NCBI RefSeq assembly: GCF_000427685.1
Contig: NZ_KE386573.1
Coordinates: 2,836,938-2,900,937, forward strand
Direction of reading: 5' to 3'
Origin: Haloplanus natans DSM 17983
GTDB lineage: Archaea; Halobacteriota; Halobacteria; Halobacteriales; Haloferacaceae
DNA: 64,000 nucleotides
The position numbers were made by a program, and so were the translations under genes. This document shows positions 24,761-33,923 of this stretch, one piece after another (position 1 is the first letter of the stretch; the number at the start of each line of letters is the position of its first letter). The notes beneath the pieces are model-generated. The model ran no database searches. It was not told the origin of the DNA and worked only from the letters and a program-made list of their open reading frames with translations.

Positions 24761-25965
24761 CGGTTCCCCCCACGGTTGCCGGGACCGTCGTTGCCCGAGT
24801 TGCCCGCGTCGTCGCCGTCGCCGTCGTTGCCCGAGTTGCCCGCGTCGTCGCCGTCGCCGTCGTTGCCCGAGTTGCCCGCGTCGTCCGAGTTTCCGGAGTT
24901 ACTAGGGCTGTCGTCGCTGTCGTCTCCGTCGTCACTGTTACCTGTCTCGTCCGAGTTGCCCGCGTCGTCCGAGTTTCCGGAGTTACCGGGGCTGTCGTCG
25001 CCGTCCTCACCGTTGCCTGCCTCTCCCGAGTTTCCCGGCGCGTCCTCGTCGGCTTCGTCGGATTGGCCGGCTTCGTCGGCTTCGTCGGATTGGCCGGCTT
25101 CGTCGGCTTCGTCGGATTGGCCGGCTTCGTCGGCTTCGTCGGATTGGCCGGCTTCGTCGGATTGGCCGGCGCCGGTCGATCGGTTTCCGGACGCGCCGGC
25201 GTTCCCGTTACCCGGATCGTCGGGAGGTCCGGCGTCGTCGGCGTTCTCGGACCCCGACTCGCCGTTCTCGGACTCGTCCTCGTCGTCATCCCGCGCCGGT
25301 TCCGGCAGTTCGTCCGGGCCGCGTTCGGGGTCGAGTTCCCGGCCCTCGTCGTCGCCGGCGATGTCCCGCGCGATTTCGGCTACTTCGGGACCGCGGAGTT
25401 CGTCGGCGTCCGCGCGCAGTCGGTCGAGTTCCTCGCGGCTCACGCCGCGGGCTTCGAGTGCGGCGGCGGGGAGGTCACGCGAGACGGCCTCGCTGGAGTC
25501 GAGTTGGGTCTGCACCGCTCGAATCTGGGCGGCCGTGACCGCCATCCGAGCACGGTACTCGCCGCGCGAGATGTCGCCCGACCGTCTGGCCTCCCGGAGG
25601 TCGGTCTGGGTCTCGCGGAGCCGCTGGAGTCGGTCCCGGGCCGTGTTGAGTTCCGTCGCCACGACGGCGGCTTTCGACTCGTTCGACCCGGCACGGGAGA
25701 TCCGGGTCGCCAGCGTCCGCTCCTCGAGTTCGCCGTCGATCTCCGCTCCCTGCACGCCGACGACGGCGGCGAGTCGCTGGCCGGGCGCGAGCGATTCGGT
25801 CCCGTTCCCCGCCGTCTGCGGTGCCACCTGCTCGGTCCCCCCATCGGTCGCCATCGTCGTCCCCGCCGCCGGCCCCCCGAGAGCCGACACTGGCAGAGCC
25901 ACCGCGCTCACGACGACGACGGCGGTGAGCGCGAACGCGACGACGTCCGGAGCGTCTCTCATCAC
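24757..25965 (-). CDS. Secreted protein with acidic Asn/Ser/Gly/Asp repeats
   Basis: An unrecognised 402-residue protein. The first 30 residues are a signal peptide or membrane anchor (VVAFALTAVVVVSAVALPVSALG). Residues 45-215 are a charged helical region with a coiled-coil look (RDRLQRLRETQTDLREARRS). Residues 215-402 are low complexity: QSDEADEAG repeats, then NSGNSDDAG and NSGNDGDGDDAG repeats, ending in basic GNRGGNR. The tail is probably disordered and surface-exposed, suited to high salt. It is translationally coupled to the downstream HalX regulator. An ATG one codon later is equally possible. Confidence 0.65.
   Translation of the reverse strand: MMRDAPDVVAFALTAVVVVSAVALPVSALGGPAAGTTMATDGGTEQVAPQTAGNGTESLAPGQRLAAVVGVQGAEIDGELEERTLATRISRAGSNESKAAVVATELNTARDRLQRLRETQTDLREARRSGDISRGEYRARMAVTAAQIRAVQTQLDSSEAVSRDLPAAALEARGVSREELDRLRADADELRGPEVAEIARDIAGDDEGRELDPERGPDELPEPARDDDEDESENGESGSENADDAGPPDDPGNGNAGASGNRSTGAGQSDEAGQSDEADEAGQSDEADEAGQSDEADEAGQSDEADEDAPGNSGEAGNGEDGDDSPGNSGNSDDAGNSDETGNSDDGDDSDDSPSNSGNSDDAGNSGNDGDGDDAGNSGNDGDGDDAGNSGNDGPGNRGGNR
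24787..24900 (-). repeat. 36-bp coding tandem repeats
   Basis: Three consecutive 36-bp units (starting near 24791, 24827 and 24863 on the plus strand) encode NSGNDGDGDDAG repeats in the C-terminal tail of the secreted protein. The near-identity at DNA level suggests recent expansion by slippage or recombination. Confidence 0.85.
25054..25170 (-). repeat. 27-bp coding tandem repeats
   Basis: The 10-mer GATTGGCCGG recurs at 25061, 25088, 25115, 25142 and 25160, that is at 27, 27, 27 and 18-bp spacing. It encodes QSDEADEAG units of the secreted protein's tail. All spacings are multiples of 9, so the frame is kept. Confidence 0.85.
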
Positions 25966-26082
25966 GAACGGTCGTACGTGGGAGGACCCAATAAACCGCT
26001 ACGAACCTCAAGAACGCTTAATCCGGATTAAACCGGCCGTAGGGGGAGCCTGAACCGCTGCAGTCGATCGATTTGGGACGTG

Positions 26083-27222
26083 TTATTCCGATGACGAGTC
26101 CTCGTCCGGGAGTTTCAACACGTTCTCGCGGCCGAGGCGGAACCCTTCGAGACTGCCGTCGTCGCGCAGATCGCGGACGATCTGGCTCGTCCGCGCCTCC
26201 GTCCAGTCGAAGGCCTCGACGATCTCCTGTTGTTTGACCCGACCGCCCTGGTCGTGGACGAACTGGAGGACGCGTTCCTCGTTGCTCAGGAGGTCCTCGC
26301 GGGCGTCGGGAGGCGGCGCGGTGTCGTTGCCGTCGTCGGCGTCGTCGCCGTTCGCGGGCGCGGTGTCTTGGCTCGTGTCGTTGCCGAACCGATCCCGGTA
26401 GCGCCACGCGACGGCCCCGACGACGGCGAGGAGACCGGCGCCGAGGAGGGGAAGTATCGACCTCGAGCCACCATCCGGCGTGGGGGTCGGGGCCCCGCCA
26501 TCGCTGTCGCCACCACTACCGGCCGTCGTCGTCACCGCCGATGCCGGGCGAAGGACGACGCTCGGTTCGCCGGAGACGAAACTCGTCTCGGATCCGCGCC
26601 AGACGACCGCGTCGTCCCGACGCTCGTCGGGGTCGGGAGCAACGTCGGTCGTGGCGTACGTCGCCGGCCACTCGACGACGAGGCGGGTGCGCTCGTCGAG
26701 GAAGAGACCCTCGATGGCGTCGCCGACGCGGATCGTGTCGCCGTCGACGGCGGCGAAGCCCTCCCAGCGGAAGGTGTAGATGATGACGCCGTAGTCCGGC
26801 GGCGTCCGCCGCTCCGCCCGCACCTCGAAGCCGCTGGCGTTCATCTCCCGTCCGGTCGCGTTCTCGGCCGTTCGGACCGTCGAGCGCATGCGCGACGCGA
26901 AGCGATCGGAGAAGTTCGACGGGTTCGCCTCGATGTCGCTCCGGAGTGACTCGAACGCGTCGGTCGTGTTCTCGTCGTCGAGTCGCGTCCAGTACTGGAC
27001 GGTCCAGGTCGCCGAACCGTCCCCGTCGACCGAGACGATCAGTCGGACGGAGTCGGTGTCGACCCCTTGCTGGTAGACCGGAGTACCGCCGAGTTGTGCG
27101 GTCGACGGCGACGGCGACGTTGGCTGAGTCGACGCGACGACCCCGGCACCGAACGCAGGACCGACCGCCAGCGATAGAATCAGCACGACTGTCACGAGGC
27201 GATCCGACGAGCCCATCCACAT
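26083..27222 (-). CDS. Membrane-anchored protein with cytoplasmic winged helix
   Basis: A 379-residue type I membrane protein. A signal peptide (residues 1-27, VVLILSLAVGPAFGAGVV) is followed by an extracellular beta-rich domain to about 225 with the repeated pattern RLIVSVDGDGSATWTVQY and YTFRWEGFAA. A linker and one membrane helix (LLGAGLLAVVGAVAWRY, near 270) lead to an acidic spacer and a C-terminal winged helix (EERVLQFVHDQGGRVKQQEI, near 318). This topology, an outside sensor joined to an inside DNA-binding domain, is a recurring haloarchaeal class. Targets are unknown. The start at 27222 (MWMGSSDRL) or two codons later fits the signal peptide. Confidence 0.75.
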   Translation of the reverse strand: MWMGSSDRLVTVVLILSLAVGPAFGAGVVASTQPTSPSPSTAQLGGTPVYQQGVDTDSVRLIVSVDGDGSATWTVQYWTRLDDENTTDAFESLRSDIEANPSNFSDRFASRMRSTVRTAENATGREMNASGFEVRAERRTPPDYGVIIYTFRWEGFAAVDGDTIRVGDAIEGLFLDERTRLVVEWPATYATTDVAPDPDERRDDAVVWRGSETSFVSGEPSVVLRPASAVTTTAGSGGDSDGGAPTPTPDGGSRSILPLLGAGLLAVVGAVAWRYRDRFGNDTSQDTAPANGDDADDGNDTAPPPDAREDLLSNEERVLQFVHDQGGRVKQQEIVEAFDWTEARTSQIVRDLRDDGSLEGFRLGRENVLKLPDEDSSSE

Positions 27223-27297
27223 CTGCGTAGGCCTGCCTTCCAACCGACCGTAGATAGGTCTTGTCGCTTGGATCGGCGGCGATCCGCCCCATCACCG

Positions 27298-27305
27298 ATA
27301 AATAT
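27298..27305 (+). promoter_or_regulatory. TATA box upstream of the thiDN leader ORF
   Basis: ATAAATAT ends 22 nt before the ATG at 27327. Transcription is expected at or next to that ATG, which begins a 21-codon ORF and not thiDN itself. Confidence 0.5.
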
Positions 27306-27326
27306 CAGCCCGTAATACGCGTGAGT

Positions 27327-27392
27327 ATGGCAACGACATTGGATTCGCGGGACGGACGCCCGGCGGGCCGGATCGGGGTGACGACAGCGTGA
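27327..27392 (+). CDS. Possible 21-codon leader ORF of thiDN
   Basis: A short [24 protein letters not shown], starts 22 nt after a TATA box and ends with a TGA that overlaps the thiDN GTG start (GTGA at 27389-27392). A leaderless transcript would therefore be translated first in this ORF, and thiDN would be reached by termination-reinitiation. It may be a regulatory leader or a chance ORF. No thiamine-pyrophosphate riboswitch fold was recognised in the same stretch. Confidence 0.35.
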   Translation: MATTLDSRDGRPAGRIGVTTA

Positions 27393-28765
27393 CGCGTCGT
27401 CGTGCCCCCGTCTCGCCGCCGGTCGCGCTCACGATTGCCGGCAGCGACTCCGGCGGCGGTGCGGGCGTGCAGGCGGACCTGAAGACGATGGAGGCCCACG
27501 GCGTCTTCGGCACGTCGGTCGTCACCGCCGTCACCGCACAGAACACCGTCGGTGTCGATCGATCGCACGTCCTGCCGGTCGACGAGATAGAGGCGCAGTA
27601 CCGCGCCGTCGACGACGATTTCGACCTCGGTGCGGCGAAGACGGGGATGCTCGCGGCCGAACCCGTGATCGAAGTGGTCGCGGACCGCGTCGCCGCCCTT
27701 GACGCACCGACCGTCGTCGACCCCGTGATGGTCGCGACGAGCGGCGACCGTCTGCTCGATGCGGACGCCGAAGCGGCCTACGAGGCGTTGATCGCCGAGG
27801 CGACGCTCGTCACGCCGAACGCCGACGAGGCCGCGGTGTTGACGGGAATCGAGCCGACCGACCGCGAGACGGCACGCGAGGCGGGCGAGGCGCTGGTGGC
27901 GATGGGCGCCGACGCCGCGCTCGTCAAAGGGGGGCACATCGACGGCGACGACGCGGTGACCGACACGCTCGTCGACACGCTTCCCGACGGGGAGCCGAGG
28001 GTACGCACGTTCGCCCACCCTCGGATCGACACCGAGGCCACCCACGGCTCGGGCTGTACGCTGTCGAGTGCCATCGCCGCCCACCTCGCACACGGCGAGA
28101 CGCTCGGGTACGCCGTCGAGGCTGGGACGGCGTTCATGGAGCGGGCGGTCCGCTACAGCCTCGACGTGGGGCAGGGACCGGGTGCGGTCCACCACCTCGC
28201 TGCGCTCCGCGAGGCTGCCGACCGCCACCGAACCATGACCGACGTGGCCGAAGTGGTCTCGGCCTTCGTCGACCGCGACGTGTCCCGACTCGTCCCCGAA
28301 GTCGGCATGAACGTCGTCGGCGCCACCGCGTACGCCGAGGCGGTCGGCGAGACGGCCGCCGTCGAGGGGCGAATCACGCGCACGTTCTCGGGTGTCGCGC
28401 CCAACCGTGGCGTCAGACTCGGCGCCTCCTCGCACGTCGCCCGCTTCCTGCTCGCGGCCCGGGAGTTCGATCCCGACCTCCGGTTCGCGGTCAACTGCCG
28501 CTTCGACGACGAAACCGAGGCGGCAACGACCGAACTCGACGGCCCCGTCACCGAGTACGACCGTGACGCCGAACCCGCGGACGCGAACGGGACGATGGGC
28601 TGGGGCGCCCGACAGGCGTTCGGCGCCGTCGACCCCGACGACCCGACGCCCGCCGCGGTGCTCGACCGCGGCGCGGTGGGCAAGGAGGCGATCATCAAGG
28701 TGGTCGGAAAGACCCCAGAGGAGTTGGGCGAGCGTGTGTTCACCCTGCTCGACGCCGTCGAATGA
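27389..28765 (+). CDS. thiD: Bifunctional HMP(-P) kinase / thiamine-phosphate synthase ThiDN
   Basis: A 458-residue fusion. Residues 12-265 are ThiD, which phosphorylates hydroxymethylpyrimidine twice ([20 protein letters not shown] near the N-terminus, [15 protein letters not shown] near 230). Residues 280-455 are the archaeal ThiN domain, which joins HMP-PP with thiazole phosphate to give thiamine phosphate ([37 protein letters not shown]). The GTG start at 27389 is coupled to the short upstream ORF. A thiamine-diphosphate enzyme lies 2.8 kb away on the other strand, but no direct link is implied. Confidence 0.94.
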   Translation: MTRRRAPVSPPVALTIAGSDSGGGAGVQADLKTMEAHGVFGTSVVTAVTAQNTVGVDRSHVLPVDEIEAQYRAVDDDFDLGAAKTGMLAAEPVIEVVADRVAALDAPTVVDPVMVATSGDRLLDADAEAAYEALIAEATLVTPNADEAAVLTGIEPTDRETAREAGEALVAMGADAALVKGGHIDGDDAVTDTLVDTLPDGEPRVRTFAHPRIDTEATHGSGCTLSSAIAAHLAHGETLGYAVEAGTAFMERAVRYSLDVGQGPGAVHHLAALREAADRHRTMTDVAEVVSAFVDRDVSRLVPEVGMNVVGATAYAEAVGETAAVEGRITRTFSGVAPNRGVRLGASSHVARFLLAAREFDPDLRFAVNCRFDDETEAATTELDGPVTEYDRDAEPADANGTMGWGARQAFGAVDPDDPTPAAVLDRGAVGKEAIIKVVGKTPEELGERVFTLLDAVE

Positions 28766-28820
28766 CGTTCGACGAGCCATCGCCTCCCGCCGATGACGCC
28801 GTCGAATGACGTTCGACGAG
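28751..28820 (+). repeat. 26-bp direct repeat spanning the thiDN stop
   Basis: The same 26 bp occur at 28751-28776 and 28795-28820 (44-bp period). The first copy contains the last thiDN codons and its TGA stop. The unit itself contains the inverted repeat GTCGAA-TGACG-TTCGAC. This looks like a small tandem duplication that extended the 3' end. Confidence 0.9.
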
Positions 28821-28875
28821 CGGTCGGACGGCGCCCGACGACACGGTGGCGGCCGAAGGGGCGGAGACCCACAGC

Positions 28876-28882
28876 GTTTTAG
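28876..28882 (+). promoter_or_regulatory. TATA-like box of mutS
   Basis: GTTTTAG lies 24-30 nt before the ATG at 28906, the usual distance for a leaderless haloarchaeal transcript. It supports this start over the more upstream possibility at 28846. Confidence 0.4.
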
Positions 28883-28905
28883 CCACCCACGGCCCGGGTG
28901 TGAGT

Positions 28906-31542
28906 ATGACCGCGGACAGCATCGTGGGGGAGTTCCTCTCCCTGAAATCCGAGACGGACGCGGATCTGCTGGCGATGCAGTGTGGCGATTTCTACGAGTT
29001 CTTCGCGGAGGACGCCGAGTTCGTCGGCGACGAACTCGACCTGAAGGTGTCCGAGAAGTCCGCCCACGGCTCGACGTATCCGATGGCCGGCGTCCCAGTC
29101 GACGATCTGACGCCGTATCTGAAGGCGCTGGTCGAACGCGGCTACCGCGTCGCCGTCGCCGACCAGTACGAAACCGAAGACGGTCACGCCCGCGAGATAA
29201 CCCGTGTCGTCACGCCAGGGACCCTGCTGGAGACGACCGATCCGGCGGCGCAGTTTCTCGCCACCCTCGTCGCCGTCGACGGCCGGTACGGCCTCGCTCT
29301 CGCGGACGTGACGACCGGCGAGTTCCTCGTGACGACGACGGACGCGGCGACGGACGTGGCGGCGGAACTCCACCGGTTCGACCCCGTCGAGGTGGTGCCG
29401 GGACCGACCGTCCGCGACGACGACGACGGCCTGCTGGCACGGATTCGGGACCGCACCGGCGCCTCGGTAACCGACTACGACGACGCCGCCTTCGCCCCCG
29501 GCCGGGCCGAACACGCCCTGCGCGAGCAGTTCGGCGACGCGACCCTCGATAGCGTGGGGCTGAATCACCGCGCCGGCGTCGCCGCCGCGGGTGCCGTCCT
29601 CGCGTACGTCGAGGAGACGGGCGTGGGCGTCCTGGACGCGATGACACGCCTGCAGGCGTACGATCCCGGTGACCACCTCGACATCGACCCCACCACACAG
29701 CGGAACCTCGAACTCACGGAGACGATGCACGGCGACCGCGAGGGCTCGCTGTTCGGGACGGTGGATCACACCGTGACGAGCGCGGGCGGTCGTCGCCTGC
29801 GTGAGTGGCTGACCCGTCCCCGTCGGGACCGGGCGGTCATCGACCGCCGCCTCGACAGCGTCGACGCCCTGAAGGACGCGGCGCTCGCTCGCGACCGGGT
29901 CCGGGAAGTGCTTGGCGACGCCTACGACCTCGAACGCCTCGCGGCGCGGGCGACGGGCGGGAGCGCGGGCGCGTCCGACCTCCTGTCGGTCAGGGACACC
30001 CTCGGAGTCCTCCCGGCGCTCGCGGAGGCGGTGGCCGACACCCGACTGGCCGACTCGCCGTTGCCGGCGGTCGTGAGTCGGCCCGACCGGGAGGCGGCGG
30101 CCGACCTCCGAGCCGAACTCGACGCGGCGCTCGCCGAGGACCCGCCGAAGTCGGTGACCGAGGGCGGCCTCCTCCGGCGCGGCTACGACGACGAACTCGA
30201 CGACCTGCTCGACCGGTACGAGGAGGCCCGCGAGTGGCTGGACGGCCTCGCCGACCGCGAGAAAGAACGGACGGACATCACCCACCTGCAGGTCGACCGC
30301 AACAAGACCGACGGCTACTACATACAGGTCGGGAAGTCCGAAACCGACCGCGTGCCCGACGAGTATCGCGAGATCAAGACGCTGAAGAACTCGCGTCGGT
30401 ACACGACCGACGAGTTGGCCGAGCGGGAACGCGAGATACTCCGCCTAGAGGAGGCCCGCGGCGAGTTGGAGTACGAACTCTTTCGGGAGTTGCGCGAGCG
30501 GGTGGCCGACCGCGCCGAACTCCTGCAGGACGTGGGGCGGACGCTGGCGACGGTGGACGCCCTCGCCTCGCTGGCGACCCACGCGGCGAGTCAGAACTGG
30601 TGTCGGCCGGCAGTGGTCGAGCCCGGACCGCTCGTCGTCGAGGCGGGACGCCATCCGGTCGTCGAGACGACGACGGAGTTCGTGCCAAACGGCGTCGAAC
30701 TGGGGAACGGCCGGGGCTTTCTCCTCGTCACCGGGCCGAACATGTCCGGGAAGTCGACGTACATGCGCCAGGCGGCGTTGATCGTCCTCCTCGCCCAGGC
30801 GGGGAGTTTCGTCCCGGCCCGGTCCGCGACGGTGGGCGTCGTCGACGGCATCTACACCCGCGTCGGCGCGCTCGACGAACTCGCCGGCGGGCGCTCGACG
30901 TTCATGGTCGAGATGCAGGAACTGAGCAACATTCTCCACTCCGCGACCGAGGAGTCGCTGGTCGTCTTAGACGAGGTGGGGCGCGGGACGGCGACGTACG
31001 ACGGAATCTCTATCGCGTGGGCGACGACGGAGTACATTCACAACGAAATCGGCTGTAAGTGCCTGTTCGCCACCCACTACCACGAACTGACGGCGCTCGC
31101 CGACCACCTGCCACGGGTGGCGAACGTTCACGTCGCCGTCGCGGGCGAGGACGGCGACGACGAGGACATCACCTTCCTGCGGACCATCGAGGACGGGCCG
31201 ACCGATCGGAGCTACGGCGTCCACGTCGCAGAGCTAGCGGGCGTCCCCGCGCCGGTCGTGGATCGGTCGCGGGACGTACTCGACCGCCTGCGTGAGGAAC
31301 GGGCGATCGAAGCACGGGGCGCCGAGACGGGGAGTGGCGGAACGACCCAGGCCGTCTTCGACCTGAGCGCCGGGACGATGCGAACCGGGGCGGACGGGGG
31401 AACTGAGCCGGAGCCGGAGCCGGTGCTATCACCCGAAACCGAGGCGGTGCTCGACGAACTCGAATCGGTGAACGTCGAGGAGACGCCGCCGATCGAACTG
31501 CTGTCGAAGGTGCAGTCGTGGCAGCGGCGGCTAGAGGATTAA
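28906..31542 (+). CDS. mutS: DNA mismatch repair protein MutS
   Basis: An 878-residue MutS1-type mismatch sensor. The N-terminal mismatch-binding domain has the diagnostic GDFYEFFAEDA (Phe-x-Glu wedge, near residue 27). The connector, lever and clamp domains follow (RRLREWLTRP near 300). The ATPase domain carries Walker A GPNMSGKST near 613, Walker B VVLDEVGRGT near 690 and ATHYHELT. Start 28906 is supported by a TATA-like box at leaderless distance. The C-terminus ends in a helical dimerisation segment. It converges with the ThDP enzyme, sharing the 4 bp TTAA at their stops. mutL is 3.4 kb downstream on the same strand. Confidence 0.96.
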   Translation: MTADSIVGEFLSLKSETDADLLAMQCGDFYEFFAEDAEFVGDELDLKVSEKSAHGSTYPMAGVPVDDLTPYLKALVERGYRVAVADQYETEDGHAREITRVVTPGTLLETTDPAAQFLATLVAVDGRYGLALADVTTGEFLVTTTDAATDVAAELHRFDPVEVVPGPTVRDDDDGLLARIRDRTGASVTDYDDAAFAPGRAEHALREQFGDATLDSVGLNHRAGVAAAGAVLAYVEETGVGVLDAMTRLQAYDPGDHLDIDPTTQRNLELTETMHGDREGSLFGTVDHTVTSAGGRRLREWLTRPRRDRAVIDRRLDSVDALKDAALARDRVREVLGDAYDLERLAARATGGSAGASDLLSVRDTLGVLPALAEAVADTRLADSPLPAVVSRPDREAAADLRAELDAALAEDPPKSVTEGGLLRRGYDDELDDLLDRYEEAREWLDGLADREKERTDITHLQVDRNKTDGYYIQVGKSETDRVPDEYREIKTLKNSRRYTTDELAEREREILRLEEARGELEYELFRELRERVADRAELLQDVGRTLATVDALASLATHAASQNWCRPAVVEPGPLVVEAGRHPVVETTTEFVPNGVELGNGRGFLLVTGPNMSGKSTYMRQAALIVLLAQAGSFVPARSATVGVVDGIYTRVGALDELAGGRSTFMVEMQELSNILHSATEESLVVLDEVGRGTATYDGISIAWATTEYIHNEIGCKCLFATHYHELTALADHLPRVANVHVAVAGEDGDDEDITFLRTIEDGPTDRSYGVHVAELAGVPAPVVDRSRDVLDRLREERAIEARGAETGSGGTTQAVFDLSAGTMRTGADGGTEPEPEPVLSPETEAVLDELESVNVEETPPIELLSKVQSWQRRLED

Positions 31543-33146
31543 TCCAAGTCCGGCCGCGACAACTCCGTCTCGTGGCACGTGATGAACTCGAGCAGCACGG
31601 GCGTGCCGGCCTCGGTTTTTTTAATGCCGCGCTCGATTGCGTCGGCCACCTCTTTCGGCTCCTCGATCCGCTCGCCGTAGCCGCCGAGGCCCTCCGCGAC
31701 GGTGGCGAAGTCGCCACCGAAGGGCGTGTCGTATCCCGCCATCTCGTAGTTGTTCAGCAGGATCGAGAGGATGGGGAGGTCGTATCGGACGGCCGTCTCG
31801 AAGTCGAGGCCGGTCATGCCGATGGCGCCGTCGCCCCAGACGTTGATACAGAGCTTCTCGGGGTGGGCGAGCTTCGCGCCCATCGCGAGCCCGAGGCCGT
31901 AGCCGAGCTGAGTGGTCTTCCCCCAGCCAATGTAGCCGAGCGGCTCCGGGGACTCCCAGAACGGTGCGAGGAAGTCGCGAGCGTTGCCCGCGTCGTGGGT
32001 GATGATCGCCTCGGACGCGTCGACGACGTTCGTCAGTTCGTCGATGACGCGGTAGGGGTTGATCGGTGCCTCGTTCGATTCGAGTTTGGGCTGCCACTCG
32101 TCGAGCCAGGCCTCCTTGACCGAAGCGATTTCGGCGGCGACATCGTCGGCACGGCCGCGGGGGCCGTCGAGGCGCGCGTCGGCCGCCTCGACCATCGCTT
32201 CGAGGACGAGTTTAGCATCGCCGAGGACGGCGTGGTCCGCCTCGATGTCCTTGTTCACGTCCGTCGCGTCGAGCGTCGAGTGGATGATCGTGTTGTCCGT
32301 CGGGACGGTAATGCCGTAGGCGGTGTCGGTAAAGCTGGTGCCGACGCCGAAGAGGAGATCACACTCGTCGAGGAAGTGTGCGAGCTGTCCGGGTTCGCTC
32401 TTCGAGCCCGCGCCGAGCGAGAACCGGTGATCCTCGGGGAAGGCGCTCTTGCCGTTGAGGCTGGTGGCGACGGGCGCCTCGACGAGTTCCGCGAGTTCTC
32501 GCAACGCCGCCCAGCCCTCGGCGTAGTGGACGCCCTGCCCGGCGTAGATGACCGGGCGCTCGGCGTCGAGCAGGCGGTCGACCGCGGCCGAGACGGCCTC
32601 GGGGTCGGCCCCGGGTCGGGAGGTGGGACCCGGCGTGTAGTCGAAGGGTGCGACCTCGTGGTAGAATACGTCTTTCGGGATTTCGACGACGGCCGGGCGC
32701 GGGCGACCGTTTCGCGCGGCGCTGAACGCCCGTCGAACCGTCTCGACGACGGCGTTCGCGTCCGTCAACTGCTCGCAGGACTTCGAAATCCCCTGGTAGT
32801 TGACGAGCGAACTGAACTTCGGGTCGGTGTCGTTGTTCGACTGGTCGTAGCCCGCGGGGAAAGCAACGAGCGGAACGGATTCGCCGTAGGCCTGGGCGAT
32901 CCCCCCGAAGGAGTTCTCGGTGCCCGGGCCGTGCTGGCAGGCGAAGACGCCGACGGTGTTGCCCGACGTGACCCGACTTAGCGCGTCGGCCATGTGGGCG
33001 CCCGTGCGCTCCTGTCGGACGATTATCTTCTGAATCCCCTTCTCCGCGAGAATGCCCGTATCGAAGATCGGGTTCGACGGAAACCCGAAGACGTACTCCA
33101 CTCCCTCCTCGACCAGAATATCCGCGATGGCTTCGGTGACATCCAT
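31539..33146 (-). CDS. Thiamine-diphosphate-dependent enzyme, acetolactate-synthase-like
   Basis: A 535-residue enzyme with the three-domain ThDP fold. The N-terminal PYR domain has the catalytic Glu46 in VRQERTGAHMADALSR. A central domain spans about 190-320. The PP domain binds ThDP-Mg through WGDGAIGMTGLDFETA and ILLNNYEMAGYD near residues 437-470. It resembles acetolactate synthase, sulfopyruvate decarboxylase and related decarboxylases but has no small regulatory subunit gene nearby, so biosynthetic IlvB is unlikely. The substrate is unknown. A TTATATAAC box lies 20-28 nt upstream of its ATG, indicating a leaderless message. Confidence 0.88.
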   Translation of the reverse strand: MDVTEAIADILVEEGVEYVFGFPSNPIFDTGILAEKGIQKIIVRQERTGAHMADALSRVTSGNTVGVFACQHGPGTENSFGGIAQAYGESVPLVAFPAGYDQSNNDTDPKFSSLVNYQGISKSCEQLTDANAVVETVRRAFSAARNGRPRPAVVEIPKDVFYHEVAPFDYTPGPTSRPGADPEAVSAAVDRLLDAERPVIYAGQGVHYAEGWAALRELAELVEAPVATSLNGKSAFPEDHRFSLGAGSKSEPGQLAHFLDECDLLFGVGTSFTDTAYGITVPTDNTIIHSTLDATDVNKDIEADHAVLGDAKLVLEAMVEAADARLDGPRGRADDVAAEIASVKEAWLDEWQPKLESNEAPINPYRVIDELTNVVDASEAIITHDAGNARDFLAPFWESPEPLGYIGWGKTTQLGYGLGLAMGAKLAHPEKLCINVWGDGAIGMTGLDFETAVRYDLPILSILLNNYEMAGYDTPFGGDFATVAEGLGGYGERIEEPKEVADAIERGIKKTEAGTPVLLEFITCHETELSRPDLD

Positions 33147-33165
33147 ACGACCGTCACTGGAGCAT

Positions 33166-33174
33166 GTTATATAA
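33166..33174 (-). promoter_or_regulatory. TATA box of the ThDP enzyme gene
   Basis: Minus-strand TTATATAAC ends 20 nt before the ATG at 33146. It is one of the strongest TATA-like sequences in the window. Confidence 0.5.
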
Positions 33175-33335
33175 TGATATACGTCTCATCCCTCACGAAT
33201 GTTTACTCTTAACCCACTCTAACGTCCGAAAACGTCGGATTAGCAGCACGACCGCCCGAAAATATCGACCGTCGATACCGGCGACCGGTTCGCCCGACAA
33301 CAGGTCTATGAGCCTCCATCTCGATGTGTGCGAGT

Positions 33336-33923
33336 ATGACACACGTAGCTGTCGTCGGTGGTGGTCCCGCAGGACTGAGCGCGGCGTTGTTCACGGCGAA
33401 AAACGGCCTCGAGACGACCGTCTTCGACACCGACGGGACGTGGATGCACAAGGCCCATCTGTTCAACTACCCCGGCATCGGCTCCATCGGTGGCGACGCG
33501 TTCATAAGCGTGACCCGCCAGCAGGTCGACGACTTCGGCGTCGACCGTCGGCAGGGGTCGGAGGTGACGGGCGTCTCGGCGGACGGGGACGGCTTCGTCG
33601 TCACGACCGGAAGCGAGGAGGTCGACGCCGACTACGTCGTTCTGGCGACGGGAGCGGACCGGAGCCTCGCCGAGGATCTGGACTGTGAGACGACAGAGGA
33701 CGGCACCGTCGACGTGGGCGTCGAGATGGAGACGAGCGTCGCCGACGCCTACGCCACGGGCGCGATGGTGCGCGCCGAGGAGTGGCAGGCGGTCATCGCC
33801 GCGGGCGACGGCGCCGCGGCGGCGCTCAACATCCTGAGTAAAGAAAAAGGCGAACATTACCACGACTTCGACGTGCCGGGGGATGCGACCGAGACGTTCG
33901 GCGGGATGGTCGACGAGGGGTAG
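33336..33923 (+). CDS. Short thioredoxin-reductase-like FAD oxidoreductase
   Basis: A 195-residue flavoprotein. It begins with the FAD Rossmann motif [19 protein letters not shown] and has a second FAD contact region [11 protein letters not shown] near residue 108 and the C-terminal [22 protein letters not shown]. It lacks the inserted NAD(P)H domain and the CxxC redox centre of true thioredoxin reductase (usually about 300-350 residues). It is thus a compact variant that may reduce a partner by another route. The chosen ATG at 33336 precedes the Rossmann strand by one residue pair. Its 3' end runs into a 63-bp tandem duplication. Confidence 0.8.
   Translation: MTHVAVVGGGPAGLSAALFTAKNGLETTVFDTDGTWMHKAHLFNYPGIGSIGGDAFISVTRQQVDDFGVDRRQGSEVTGVSADGDGFVVTTGSEEVDADYVVLATGADRSLAEDLDCETTEDGTVDVGVEMETSVADAYATGAMVRAEEWQAVIAAGDGAAAALNILSKEKGEHYHDFDVPGDATETFGGMVDEG

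Noticed and set aside
24787-25170. Regular direct repeats that might be a CRISPR array
   Set aside because: The units are contiguous without spacers, are multiples of 3 or 9 bp, and encode low-complexity protein repeats in frame.
27306-27390. A TPP riboswitch before thiDN
   Set aside because: The spacer from the expected start site to thiDN is only about 60 nt, is translated-looking, and lacks the recognisable conserved TPP aptamer elements.
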